This document shows positions 18,101 to 26,880 of a stretch of 64,000 bases of DNA, in pieces. The notes under the pieces are model-generated. The model saw nothing but the letters and a program-made list of their open reading frames with translations. It did no database searches and was not told the DNA's origin. Source of the stretch: Synechococcus sp. WH 8020 (lineage in GTDB: Bacteria; Cyanobacteriota; Cyanobacteriia; PCC-6307; Cyanobiaceae); NCBI RefSeq assembly GCF_001040845.1, contig NZ_CP011941.1, positions 701,744-765,743 of the forward strand, written 5' to 3'. Position numbers and translations under genes: made by a program. Each line of letters begins with the position of its first letter. The first letter of the stretch is position 1.

Positions 18101-18741
18101 GGCTGGCGCCCCTGCCAACGTTTCAGAGGCCCTAAATCCTCACCAAGAGAGTCGAAGAGTCTCACCACCAAGAAATCCACCATCTCGCTGAGATTTTGGG
18201 GCTGGCTGTACCAAGCAGGAATCGGTGGTGCAATTCTTGCTCCCGCTTCAGCCAGAGTTGTGAGGTTGCGGAGATGAATCAGGCTCCATGGCATTTCTCT
18301 TGGTGCCAGCACCAGGGGGCGTCCTTCCTTGAGATGAACATCAGCACAACGTTCGAGCAGATCACTGGCCACTCCTGCCGCAATACGCCCCACGGTTCCC
18401 ATCGAACAAGGCACAATCACCATGCCTCGGGTTGCCACACTTCCACTGGCAATCGTTGCGGCTTGATCTCCCCAGCGATGGCAAATCAATGATCCTGTTT
18501 GAACATTCAGCCGAGATCTCCAAAAGCGTTCCTGAAGCTCAGGATCGACGGGGACCTGGATGGATTGTTCAGCGAGCCAAACCTCATGAGCACCACGACT
18601 CATGATCAGGTGAACGCTGCGTTCCTGCTGAAGCAACAGTTGTAGGGCCCTCTCAGCAAGCGGTTGGGCTGAGGCGCCGCTCACCCCAAGGACATAAGGA
18701 CGATCAGGTTGCTCCAACAGCGACACGTCCTTAATCCTCAC
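18097..18741 (-). CDS. ubiX: Flavin prenyltransferase UbiX (Pad1 family)
   Basis: Makes prenylated FMN, the cofactor of UbiD-type decarboxylases, which in cyanobacteria serve plastoquinone or other quinone synthesis. 214 residues from a GTG start. Visible family motifs are YVLGVSGASAQPLAERAL (FMN phosphate loop), IVPCSMGTVGRIAAGVASDLLERCADV and RPLVLAPREMPWSLIHLRNL. It overlaps the upstream RNase II-like gene by 11 bp and the downstream membrane-protein gene by 4 bp. No ubiD is in the window. Confidence 0.93.
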   Translation of the reverse strand: MRIKDVSLLEQPDRPYVLGVSGASAQPLAERALQLLLQQERSVHLIMSRGAHEVWLAEQSIQVPVDPELQERFWRSRLNVQTGSLICHRWGDQAATIASGSVATRGMVIVPCSMGTVGRIAAGVASDLLERCADVHLKEGRPLVLAPREMPWSLIHLRNLTTLAEAGARIAPPIPAWYSQPQNLSEMVDFLVVRLFDSLGEDLGPLKRWQGRQP

Positions 18742-21112
18742 TCACGGCCACGGGCATCGGGGACTCGTCCTCTGCTTCTTCCTTTGACATCACGATGTCT
18801 AGGTCGATCTGATTGCGCAGGACATCCACCTTGGTTACACGCACTGTGACGGGATCTCCAAGTTTGTAAACGCGACGATTACGACGACCCACAAGCCGAT
18901 TTTGGCGCGAACGGTATTCGTACCAATCGTCGTTCAAGGAGCTGACATGCACCAAACCCTCCACCATGGAGGGGGCAATTTCGACGAAGAACCCATAACT
19001 TTGAACGCCGCTGATCACACCTTGTTGCTCGTGGTCGAGCATCGGTTCGGCGCTTCGTGCTTGCGCCATCGCAATCACATCTCTAGAAAGCTCAGCTTGT
19101 TGGCGACGCCGAGAATTGAGACGTTGAAGTTTGCGTTCTGGAAGGATTTCCTTCAATCGTTGTTGAAGAGATCCACTGAAGAGTGGCCAGGTCATCGTTG
19201 AAGCGGCACCTTTGCTGCCCAAGTTGACCGTTTCTTTTTGGCGAACGCTTGGACGATCTTTGCCGTCGTTGAGCAGCTGACACAACACCTGTTGGTTCAA
19301 TAAATCGGCGTAATGCAGGGTGGGACAGCACCAAGGCGCCAATAACGGAGTCGCCCCATCCTGAGTAGGAGGAGTGATCGCATCAATGTCTGCTGCTTTG
19401 TCGAGCTCTTCATCACCTTGTTCTGTCTCAGTGACCGATCCATTGTTTTCATTGGTAAGAGCGATTTGCTTGGCTTTCGACTGGATGAAGCGGAATTGAG
19501 GATCTGGAAGGGTCTGTCGCAGCTGCAGGTTGAGCACCCGTCTCGATGGACTTGTAATCAAGGCTTGCGCGAGTTCGGACGCCGAGGTGGTCCCTTCTTC
19601 ATCCAGGGAGATCGGCAGCTCTAAGGCAATGGCTGCTTTGGCGACGTCATTCAGCGATCCACTTTCGGGATCATTGGATTGAAGCACCAGGGCTGGAAGA
19701 TTGAAATCCAGGCAATGCTGAGTCCAAGTGGCATTCGCTGCTCGAAGGAAAACAGCCAGGATTGAGAAGGGATCCTCTTCTCTCAAGGGTTCAATCCACT
19801 GACGATTGCCACCATCAGGTTCGGCGGCTCGGAGGTCTCCCAGCGTTTCCAAATCAGGGGTTGGAAGATCTAATTCGATTAGGCCCTGTCTTAACTCTGC
19901 GGCGTGCAGAGCTTTGGCGCAAAAGATCAGTGTCTCGAGTTGTCCGATGTGATCTTTGATTGGTTTCAGTGCTGCTGGAATCGCGCGAGAACGGGGCTTG
20001 CGCCCTGCCAAGGCCGTTAAGGCTTCCGAGGTCACTTCTGCGACAGGCCGAATCTGTGTCAAACAGAATTCCCAGTCTTGAACGCTGCCTTCAGCGTCAA
20101 AATCAATGCGAACACTCACTGCCGCTTGTGATTCTCCAACGTTGAACGCTGCCGCTTTGGAGAGGTTGGGACTCAGTAGTGGAATCCACTTATTGCCCAA
20201 ACAAAGAGCTTCGCTTTGTTCGCACAGCCATTGATCAAGACTGTTTCCGGGGTTCACGCGTTCAGCGACAGCAGGAGCATGAATCCACAGCTGGGTCCCA
20301 CCTTCATGGGGGATGACATGGGCTGCTGGTAGCTGGGGAGCACCATCAATCACCCAATTGTTCAAGAGTAAACAGGGCTGATCGGTGAGGTCTTTGCGTC
20401 GTTTATCGACTGGAGCCTTAATCGTTGTTCTTGGGACAGTTGCCCTGTTATGTAGGTGGGCTTTCGTGAGTAAGAGATCTCGATCAGCATCGACACCACC
20501 GTTGAGTGGCAGCGAACGGGCCACATGACCACGGGCTGGGTGTTGAGCGATCGGGTATCGATCGAGCTGCACTTCAACCACTGATGTGGCTGGTCCCTCG
20601 ACTCGATAGTTGCTATCTCCTTCGGGTAACTCGATGGAGGCGAGAACACGATCATCGAGGGGAACGGCGAGAAGTCGCTCATCCTGTTGTTCCACTTGAG
20701 CCAGAAGACTTGTGGTGGCTCGCTGCAAAATGCATTGCACCCCCCCTTCTGGAGATCGACGGCGGCCTGCATCACGGATGATGCGCACCAACACGCGATC
20801 ACCATTCCAAGCGTGATTCAGCTGATGGTCACGGATGTAGACGTCTTCACCGCCGTCATCACGAATGGCAAAACAGAACCCTTTGCTGCTGCAGCGCAAA
20901 CGGGCTTCAATCAAACCAATGTCGTCTTCTCTGGAGACCGAACTCTCCTCTTCAAGGCTCAGAACACCAAGTCGATCAAGCGCTTTCAGCGCAATGCCGA
21001 GAGATTGTTTATCCGCTCGATTGGTTAATCGGAGAATCTTTTCGAGCTTGCTGACCTCAACGGAACCGTCATGGGGGACCTGATCGAGAAGGTCGGCGAC
21101 CGTGAATTTCAT
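18731..21112 (-). CDS. RNase II/RNase R-like protein with degenerate active site
   Basis: 793 residues from ATG 21112 (MKFTVADLL). Order: N-terminal winged-helix/cold-shock regions (1-200), an RNB-like domain (about 235-620) and an intact C-terminal S1 domain (GVISGVQSYGFFVEI, then EGLVHVSSL). The catalytic motif of the family, D-x5-D-x-D-D, reads V-D-KRRK-D-L-T-D here: the essential third Asp is Thr243 and the first is Val235. The RNA/catalytic motif SPIRRY reads CPTLHY (596-601), losing both Arg. The protein is therefore probably not an exoribonuclease but an RNA-binding relative. A catalytically intact paralogue lies at 44808-46862. It is coupled to ubiX. Confidence 0.85.
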   Translation of the reverse strand: MKFTVADLLDQVPHDGSVEVSKLEKILRLTNRADKQSLGIALKALDRLGVLSLEEESSVSREDDIGLIEARLRCSSKGFCFAIRDDGGEDVYIRDHQLNHAWNGDRVLVRIIRDAGRRRSPEGGVQCILQRATTSLLAQVEQQDERLLAVPLDDRVLASIELPEGDSNYRVEGPATSVVEVQLDRYPIAQHPARGHVARSLPLNGGVDADRDLLLTKAHLHNRATVPRTTIKAPVDKRRKDLTDQPCLLLNNWVIDGAPQLPAAHVIPHEGGTQLWIHAPAVAERVNPGNSLDQWLCEQSEALCLGNKWIPLLSPNLSKAAAFNVGESQAAVSVRIDFDAEGSVQDWEFCLTQIRPVAEVTSEALTALAGRKPRSRAIPAALKPIKDHIGQLETLIFCAKALHAAELRQGLIELDLPTPDLETLGDLRAAEPDGGNRQWIEPLREEDPFSILAVFLRAANATWTQHCLDFNLPALVLQSNDPESGSLNDVAKAAIALELPISLDEEGTTSASELAQALITSPSRRVLNLQLRQTLPDPQFRFIQSKAKQIALTNENNGSVTETEQGDEELDKAADIDAITPPTQDGATPLLAPWCCPTLHYADLLNQQVLCQLLNDGKDRPSVRQKETVNLGSKGAASTMTWPLFSGSLQQRLKEILPERKLQRLNSRRRQQAELSRDVIAMAQARSAEPMLDHEQQGVISGVQSYGFFVEIAPSMVEGLVHVSSLNDDWYEYRSRQNRLVGRRNRRVYKLGDPVTVRVTKVDVLRNQIDLDIVMSKEEAEDESPMPVAVSED

Positions 21113-21238
21113 CGGAGCATGCAAGAAACCGGCCTTCAGGACCGGGAGTTGAATCAAAACCGCAGCACTCGAAGACTTGTAGTGCAAACAGTGAATGACA
21201 GTCCAACTCTAATCGCTCGACTGTGCGCGATTCGTCCC

Positions 21239-21544
21239 TTAGTCCTCGGCCTGGGTGGATCCCAGTCCGGCTTGGAGCATGGGCATGAGCAGGCGGCCCC
21301 CGATCACTAGAAACCCAGTTGAGGCAATTAGTTGCAACCAGTCAGCTGGAATCACAGCCGATAAGGATCCTCCCGCGACAGCGCCAATCAAGCTCGCGAG
21401 TACTAAAGCGCTGGATGATCCGAGAAACACCGCTAAGGGGCGATTGGATGTGCCGCTAATAGCAACTGTTGCTAATTGGGTTTTGTCACCGAGCTCTGCC
21501 AGGAACACGGTGACAAAAGTGGAAATGAGAAGGGTGAAGTCCAT
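21239..21544 (-). CDS. UPF0016 (Gdt1/TMEM165-like) half-size cation transporter, subunit 1
   Basis: 101 residues with three membrane helices and one family signature ELGDKTQLAT (Glu17, Asp20, Lys21). Full-length family members contain two such signatures in inverted repeats and exchange Mn2+ or Ca2+ for protons; the Synechocystis protein Mnx exports Mn2+ into the thylakoid lumen. Here each half is a separate gene, and the partner lies 7 bp upstream, so a heterodimer is expected. Metal specificity is inferred. Confidence 0.88.
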   Translation of the reverse strand: MDFTLLISTFVTVFLAELGDKTQLATVAISGTSNRPLAVFLGSSSALVLASLIGAVAGGSLSAVIPADWLQLIASTGFLVIGGRLLMPMLQAGLGSTQAED

Positions 21545-21551
21545 AACAATT

Positions 21552-21881
21552 TCAGAGTGATTGGGTCTCTAACAGTGACTTCAAGGCCTGAGTTCCCAGC
21601 CACAAACCCAGTCCCACCATCAGCAAACCTGCCATTTGTTCCAGCCGTTCTGGGGGAAGGATGGTGGAGAGCCAACGTCCCACAAGAACTCCTACCAGGC
21701 TTGAACAAATCAATGCCAGCGCGGCCCCGATAAACACCAACCATGGTTCGCCGGATTGGGCCGAAAGAAGGAGAGTGGCTAATTGGGTTTTATCACCCAA
21801 TTCAGCCAAAAAAACGGTGGTGAAGGTGCTCAGCAGAATGGCGTTGAACCCAAGCTTGCTGTCGCTACCTGCTTCAGTCAT
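21552..21881 (-). CDS. UPF0016 (Gdt1/TMEM165-like) half-size cation transporter, subunit 2
   Basis: 109 residues, again three membrane helices and one ELGDKTQLAT signature (Glu27). The rest differs clearly from the neighbour, so this is an old pair and not a recent duplication. Its start overlaps the stop of the cysteine-cluster gene at 21874 by 8 bp and it lies 7 bp before the other half, giving a three-gene unit. Together the two halves probably form one Mn2+/H+ exchanger needed for photosystem II manganese supply. Confidence 0.88.
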   Translation of the reverse strand: MTEAGSDSKLGFNAILLSTFTTVFLAELGDKTQLATLLLSAQSGEPWLVFIGAALALICSSLVGVLVGRWLSTILPPERLEQMAGLLMVGLGLWLGTQALKSLLETQSL

Positions 21882-22248
21882 CGGAATCCTGAGGTGAGCG
21901 AATCAACCGCTCGAACTTACGCAGTTCCAGGCTTCTTCCGCCATGAACCGAGCGAATTTGCTGTCGACAGCAATCAATGGCGAAGGCATTGACCTCCTCG
22001 GCTGGTACTGCAAATAAATCGGATAAACCAGTCACCCGGCAAAAGTCAGGTCGGTTCTCATAAATTCTGCAGCGCCGACCACCCTTGTCGAAATGTCGAC
22101 ACCAACCGTCTTCTCCCACCATTTCTAGGTAGATCGTTTGCTGCTCGTCCGATAGCGCTTCAAGCGCTTCCGGTCGTTCCGCCGGAGCGAGCCTGCAACA
22201 AGCACCGCATTGACTCAGGCAGGACCAGTGAAGGGGAGGGCGGCTCAT
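21874..22248 (-). CDS. YkgJ family cysteine-cluster protein
   Basis: 124 residues. A CLSQCGACC motif near residue 10-18 and later Cys at CRHF, CRIYENRPDFCR and CC form the eight-Cys pattern of the YkgJ/UPF0153 family (Fe-S or zinc cluster binding). The family is widespread and functionally undefined. Its 8-bp overlap with the UPF0016 pair suggests a link with metal handling. Confidence 0.88.
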   Translation of the reverse strand: MSRPPLHWSCLSQCGACCRLAPAERPEALEALSDEQQTIYLEMVGEDGWCRHFDKGGRRCRIYENRPDFCRVTGLSDLFAVPAEEVNAFAIDCCRQQIRSVHGGRSLELRKFERLIRSPQDSDD

Positions 22249-22342
22249 GGTTCAATTTCAATGGTGCTGTGACAAGGCATCACAGTGATACCTCTCTTCA
22301 AAGGCAATGCGGGGGAACGCCCCGTACCCTTTTGGAGGCATC

Positions 22343-22474
22343 ATGCTGATCAACTGCTTTCCTCCCATGGGATTTGATATCCACCTGATTGCAAATTTTG
22401 GGGCCCTCGCTCTGATCACGCTTGCTGGCCCAGCTGTGATCTTCATCCTCTTCTACAGGCGCGGAGCTCTCTGA
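22343..22474 (+). CDS. psb30: Photosystem II protein Psb30 (Ycf12)
   Basis: Single-helix subunit at the periphery of the photosystem II core. The core sequence ([19 protein letters not shown] followed by YRRGAL) matches Psb30/Ycf12. ATG 22343 has GGAGG 4 bp upstream and gives 43 residues; ATG 22367 gives 35 residues, the more usual Psb30 length, but has no ribosome-binding site. The 3' end overlaps the ClC gene by 22 bp on the opposite strand. A CTGTGA/TCACAG hairpin lies in the upstream region shared with the divergent YkgJ gene. Confidence 0.85.
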   Translation: MLINCFPPMGFDIHLIANFGALALITLAGPAVIFILFYRRGAL

Positions 22475-23817
22475 AGCTTTGCGAGAGCGTGATACACCGG
22501 TGTTCTGGAGACCAGCCGTCCGGTGTAAGCGGCAATGATGGCCGTGAGACAAGCTCCTGCAAATAACTGTTGATCGCCCACCAGTCGCCAGGAAAAAATG
22601 AGCGAGACCAGCGGCAGTTGGGTGGCACCAGCTAGTCCTGCCGCTAGTCCAAGACCTACACCCACTTGGGTGCTGAATCCAATCACCGCACAGGTGCTGT
22701 AACCGAGTACGGCACCGAAGGTGAGTGATGGGTCGATCAATCCGCCTGGCACTCCTGGTGCTAGGGCGAGCATGGGGCCAATCACCCGGACCACCGTGAT
22801 CCAAATGCTCACGAGTCCTGAGCGGACATTGCTGTGATCTGACCCCAATTCTGGTAAGCCTCGCTCGAGGAGTTGCTTCACGAGTGCTTCACCGTCCGCA
22901 GTGCTAGTTCCCCAGCTCAACAAGGCGAGCAGACTGAGTGCTGCGCCAAGGAATAGGCCGGTGCGCAGGGGACGTTGTCGCACCATTGGAGCTAAACGCG
23001 ATGTGGACCAAACCAGACCACGGTTAAAGAATCCACCGACAAGTCCAGCGGCGATTCCGATCGGCACGGCCAGCAAGAGTTGTTCACTTTCGGGTGCAAA
23101 CACATTGATAAGACCTAAGCCAAAGATCGGCTCCCCTCCAAGGTTCGAAAAACCAGCCGCGGCGATGCACACCAGCAAAGCTGGCCAGATCGTGACGATT
23201 GAATATTCAGCGGTGAGCTCCTCAAGCATGAAGACAACACCAAGTAGGGGGGTGTTGAAGCCGCCGGCTAGGCCAGCACCTCCGCCGATGGCAACCATCT
23301 GCCGTTCAGTCAGAGCTGGCATCCAATTGGGCCAACGTTTCTGACAGGCGCGTGCCACAGCAGAGCCAAATTGCACCACCGGGCCTTCCCGTCCCAGAGG
23401 AAACATGGCTGCTGTTGCCAGCGACCACAGAATTCCTCTGTGCACTGTGCTGCCTGCTTCCATCGCACTGGGCATCAACGAAGGATCTCCCAGGGCGTTC
23501 ATCGTGGATGGAATTCCTGATCCAGCACCTGCACGCCACGGTCCCCGCTGAAGAATTAACAGGATTGGCATTACCACCACAGGAGTGAACACAATCAGCA
23601 GACCGATCGAGGTCCACGGGTTTTCGCCGGTTGTTGGCAGGAACTGGAAGAGCCACTCCTGAATGCGATCAACAAGATTCAGTGGGAGGCACGCCAGGCC
23701 GATCAAGACGCCAACAACCAGCAAGCCAATGAAGTGGCGCCCAAGTCGACTGATCTCGTTGAAAACCGCCGCTGTGCCCAGGAACCGTGAGCTGGTGGAT
23801 TTGAGTTCAGAAGTCAT
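22453..23817 (-). CDS. ClC family chloride channel/antiporter
   Basis: 454 residues from ATG 23817, coupled to the recJ stop as ATGA. About 11 membrane segments. Selectivity-filter signatures are present: GSGIP near 110, [10 protein letters not shown] near 150 (the GxEGP motif, here GREGP) and the later [11 protein letters not shown]. The gating-glutamate position within GREGP is retained. In cyanobacteria ClC proteins have been linked to acid and ion stress. Exchanger versus channel cannot be decided. Confidence 0.92.
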   Translation of the reverse strand: MTSELKSTSSRFLGTAAVFNEISRLGRHFIGLLVVGVLIGLACLPLNLVDRIQEWLFQFLPTTGENPWTSIGLLIVFTPVVVMPILLILQRGPWRAGAGSGIPSTMNALGDPSLMPSAMEAGSTVHRGILWSLATAAMFPLGREGPVVQFGSAVARACQKRWPNWMPALTERQMVAIGGGAGLAGGFNTPLLGVVFMLEELTAEYSIVTIWPALLVCIAAAGFSNLGGEPIFGLGLINVFAPESEQLLLAVPIGIAAGLVGGFFNRGLVWSTSRLAPMVRQRPLRTGLFLGAALSLLALLSWGTSTADGEALVKQLLERGLPELGSDHSNVRSGLVSIWITVVRVIGPMLALAPGVPGGLIDPSLTFGAVLGYSTCAVIGFSTQVGVGLGLAAGLAGATQLPLVSLIFSWRLVGDQQLFAGACLTAIIAAYTGRLVSRTPVYHALAKLQRAPRL

Positions 23818-25724
23818 GGAAGGAGGCCGAGGCCAATGCAAGCGTCTTGAATGAGGTCAGCAACGTAAGGGTGGCTTGCCCTTTTGTCTTCACTTTCGAA
23901 AACTCCTTTGCTGTTCACCGATCCAGACAGTCGCTCTCCTGTGGGGTTCTGAATCTCTACGCTAGAAGCGGCGGGGCTTGTGCAGCGATAAACCCCTGGG
24001 CCGCGGAGCAGATCTAAGCAGGCATGATGTTCTCGAAGCGCCTGAATGTCGAGCTGCAGTTTTGCTTCTCCCTGCCAGCGGTTGAGGCTGATCCGAAACG
24101 CAACATCAACCGTGGCTGGCAGGGGCTCGGTTTGTTGCCAGCGCCAGGCGATGGCTTCCCGCTCACAGTCGTCCTGAGCCAGGGTGAGTTTCAGGTGCCC
24201 GCCGCGGAGCAATCGTTGTGATGTCACCTGGCATCCTCTCGACCAAAACAGAGGGGCTGGATGGCCAATGCCAAAGGGTTCAAGAGACAGCAACGCTGAC
24301 CAAAGGTCGTGATTGATCGCTGAGAGCGATAACAGTGCTTCTGGTTCCACCAGAAGTCCTTCTCCACGGGTTTGGATCCAAGACAGAGCCAAGACATTGA
24401 GCGCCTCATGCAGGCGATGCACATGTTCGGCCTTCACGGTGAAGCCCCCTGCGGCGGGGTGGCCGCCATGGCGTTCCAGGAGGTTGCTGCAGTGGTCTAG
24501 TGCCTTGTCGACAGCAAACCCTTCGGGTGCCCGTACCGAAGCCCGCATGAGGCCATCCCCATCAGCAGCCAGCAAGGCGGTTGGGCGTTGAAATCGGTCC
24601 ATCAGCCGTGCAGCAACGATGCCAATCACACCGTGATGCCAGTGGCCTTGCGCGAGAAGCAGAAAGGGTGGTAGTGGATCACGGTCAGACTCCAATAAGG
24701 CCAATGCTTCGGCCTCAATGGCATCGCAGAGCTCCCGCCGCTGTCGGTTGAGACTGTCGCATTGACGACCCAGCTCAATGGCGCTGTCTTGGTCCTCTGC
24801 CGTGAGCAAATCCACCACCAGCTGGGGATCGCCGATGCGTCCCACCGCGTTGATTCTGGGGGCCAGTTGAAAACCGATGTCATCGGCGCGCAGTGGTCGA
24901 TCGCCGAGTCCTGCAAGTTGCTGCAGGGCGCGTACACCCGGACACTTGCTTCGATGGAGATGAAGCAACCCTTCTCTCAGGAGTGTCCTATTCGCGCCTG
25001 TCAGAGGTGCCATGTCGGCCACCGTTCCAATGCAAAACAAATCACGAGCACTGGCGATAGCAGCGGGTTGGCGCATGCGTTCTGCGAGTTCGCGCGCAAG
25101 CACATACGCGAGCCCAACGCCTGCTAATCCCCGATAGGGAGAGTGGTCTGGCGTTGTGGCCGGATGAATCAACGCGAGAGCTTTTGGGCGTGTCTTTGGG
25201 AGCGTGTGGTGATCGGTGAGCACCACCTCCATCTCCAACTCTTCAGCTCTATTCAGGGCCTCGTGAGCAGCCACTCCGTTATCGACAGTGACAATGAGGC
25301 GGACTCCACCGTCGTGGAGTTCATTCACCATCGAACAGTTCAAGCCGTAGCCATCAGCCATACGGCTTGGAATCGCTGCTTGCGGTTCCGCTCCCAAGGT
25401 GCGCAGGGTGCGCAGCAACAACGCTGTGCTTGTCATGCCATCAGCGTCGTAGTCGCCACAAATCGCAACGCGCTCTGCCTTTAAACAGGCCTGATGTAAG
25501 CGATGGACCGCCTTCTTCATGTCAGGGAAGTGACCATCAGGCTTGGGTAAGGGTGAATCGTTTAGCAGTGCATTCACCTGAGCTGGTTCTCTTAGACCTC
25601 GCCGGGACAACAGGGCAAGGAGGGGCAGAGGAAGGGGCACTGCCTGCAGAGCCGTGAGATCAATCCCCCTGGGTAGTTGCCATTGCTGAATCGAGGCGGC
25701 AGACGGCAACGGGCAGGTGCTCAA
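23814..25724 (-). CDS. recJ: Single-stranded-DNA exonuclease RecJ
   Basis: 5'-3' exonuclease for recombination and mismatch repair. 636 residues from a TTG start. DHH motifs are intact: GDYDADGMTSTALLL near 89, VTVDNGV, TDHHTLP, and the DHHA1 signature GGHPAAGGFTV. The OB-like C-terminal part follows. It ends coupled to the ClC gene and runs divergently from the CbbY-like phosphatase, with which it shares a short promoter region. Confidence 0.94.
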   Translation of the reverse strand: MSTCPLPSAASIQQWQLPRGIDLTALQAVPLPLPLLALLSRRGLREPAQVNALLNDSPLPKPDGHFPDMKKAVHRLHQACLKAERVAICGDYDADGMTSTALLLRTLRTLGAEPQAAIPSRMADGYGLNCSMVNELHDGGVRLIVTVDNGVAAHEALNRAEELEMEVVLTDHHTLPKTRPKALALIHPATTPDHSPYRGLAGVGLAYVLARELAERMRQPAAIASARDLFCIGTVADMAPLTGANRTLLREGLLHLHRSKCPGVRALQQLAGLGDRPLRADDIGFQLAPRINAVGRIGDPQLVVDLLTAEDQDSAIELGRQCDSLNRQRRELCDAIEAEALALLESDRDPLPPFLLLAQGHWHHGVIGIVAARLMDRFQRPTALLAADGDGLMRASVRAPEGFAVDKALDHCSNLLERHGGHPAAGGFTVKAEHVHRLHEALNVLALSWIQTRGEGLLVEPEALLSLSAINHDLWSALLSLEPFGIGHPAPLFWSRGCQVTSQRLLRGGHLKLTLAQDDCEREAIAWRWQQTEPLPATVDVAFRISLNRWQGEAKLQLDIQALREHHACLDLLRGPGVYRCTSPAASSVEIQNPTGERLSGSVNSKGVFESEDKRASHPYVADLIQDACIGLGLLP

Positions 25725-25770
25725 GGAGCCTGCATTGTGCTTCGTCCTTCAAGCTGTTGCCATTAATTGC

Positions 25771-26535
25771 ATGGCTGTCATGCCTGTCTTGAAGACCGTG
25801 TTCTGGGATGTGGATGGCACCCTTGCAGACACTGAAATGGATGGGCATCGACCAGCCTTCAATCGAGCTTTCGCTGAACAGGGTTTGAAGTGGACCTGGG
25901 ATCCAGAGACCTACAGGCGTTTGCTCAGCATTCCTGGTGGTGGCCTTCGGATGAAAACCTTTGCGCAGCAGCAGGGTGACGTCTTGAGTGATGCGCAGTT
26001 TGCTCAGCTACGCGTTTCCAAACAGCGTCACTATCTCGATGCAGTGCGTGCCGGAGCTGTGTCGTTTCGCCCAGGGGTCAAAAGACTGCTTCGTGAGCTT
26101 GAGCAACGTGCGATTGCTCAATGGATTGTGACCAGCAGCGGCGGTCCTTCCGTCTCCGCGCTGTTAGGCACTTTGTTTCCTGGCGGCGACCATCCGTTTG
26201 CTGGGGTGATCAGTGCCGATGATGTATCAAGGCACAAACCCGGGCCTGAGCCTTATCTAAAAGCGCTAGAACGCAGCCACACCGATCCGGCTGAGGCTCT
26301 GGCCTTTGAGGATTCAACACCGGGTCTTCTCTCGGCAAGAAGCGCTGGCCTGCGTTGTCTTCTGATGCCTTCCCCATGGGATCAGGAGCTTGATCATTAT
26401 CAAGATCAGGCCGTGGCGGTCCTGGATCATCTTGGAAGTGCCCAGGTTTCATGCAGTGTTTCGAGCGGCCCCCCTTGTGTCGAGGGCTTTGTCACGCTGG
26501 AGTACTTACAGATGCTTCTCGTCTTAACGGATTGA
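25771..26535 (+). CDS. HAD-superfamily phosphatase, CbbY-like
   Basis: 254 residues from ATG 25771 (ATG 25780 also possible; the frame is open to 25717 but that part overlaps recJ). HAD motif I FWDVDGTLADTE, motif II TSSGG, motif III KPGPEPY and motif IV FEDSTPGLLSA are all present with a helical cap in between. CbbY-type enzymes dephosphorylate xylulose-1,5-bisphosphate, a Rubisco inhibitor; the specificity is by similarity only. Its stop overlaps the ycf20 start. Confidence 0.88.
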   Translation: MAVMPVLKTVFWDVDGTLADTEMDGHRPAFNRAFAEQGLKWTWDPETYRRLLSIPGGGLRMKTFAQQQGDVLSDAQFAQLRVSKQRHYLDAVRAGAVSFRPGVKRLLRELEQRAIAQWIVTSSGGPSVSALLGTLFPGGDHPFAGVISADDVSRHKPGPEPYLKALERSHTDPAEALAFEDSTPGLLSARSAGLRCLLMPSPWDQELDHYQDQAVAVLDHLGSAQVSCSVSSGPPCVEGFVTLEYLQMLLVLTD

Positions 26536-26870
26536 TGACGACCCATCTCACCCGCTATGAACAGTTTCAGCGACGGATTGGTGTTCAACTCACACGAGCG
26601 CTAACTGGATCTTGGCGTCGCCGCAGCCTGGGTGTTCTCTCCCTGCTGCTGGGGTTCCTTTTGGGCAGCAACTTCACCATGTATTGGTTTCAAAAGATCG
26701 GCCAACGCCCCGTAGTCGTTTTCTTGATGGTGGTTGTGATTGAGCTGCTGATTCGAGCACGTACCTATGTCAAGCAAGAACCATGGCCCCTGGGGTGGCT
26801 AGCCCTCGACAACATCCGGATTGGTTGCGTGTTTTCAGTCGTCTTTGAGGCCTTCAAGCTTGGCTCCTGA
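26535..26870 (+). CDS. ycf20: Ycf20-like membrane protein (DUF565)
   Basis: 111 residues from ATG 26535, overlapping the previous stop as TGATG. An N-terminal amphipathic part precedes LGVLSLLLGFLLGSNFTMYWFQ, a second helix and a C-terminal helix; the LLGFxLGSN pattern is typical of Ycf20. In algae Ycf20 proteins affect non-photochemical quenching. It ends 10 bp before the glycerate-kinase gene, so the three genes from 25771 are probably co-transcribed. Confidence 0.85.
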   Translation: MTTHLTRYEQFQRRIGVQLTRALTGSWRRRSLGVLSLLLGFLLGSNFTMYWFQKIGQRPVVVFLMVVVIELLIRARTYVKQEPWPLGWLALDNIRIGCVFSVVFEAFKLGS

Positions 26871-26880
26871 TTCGTCGCAA

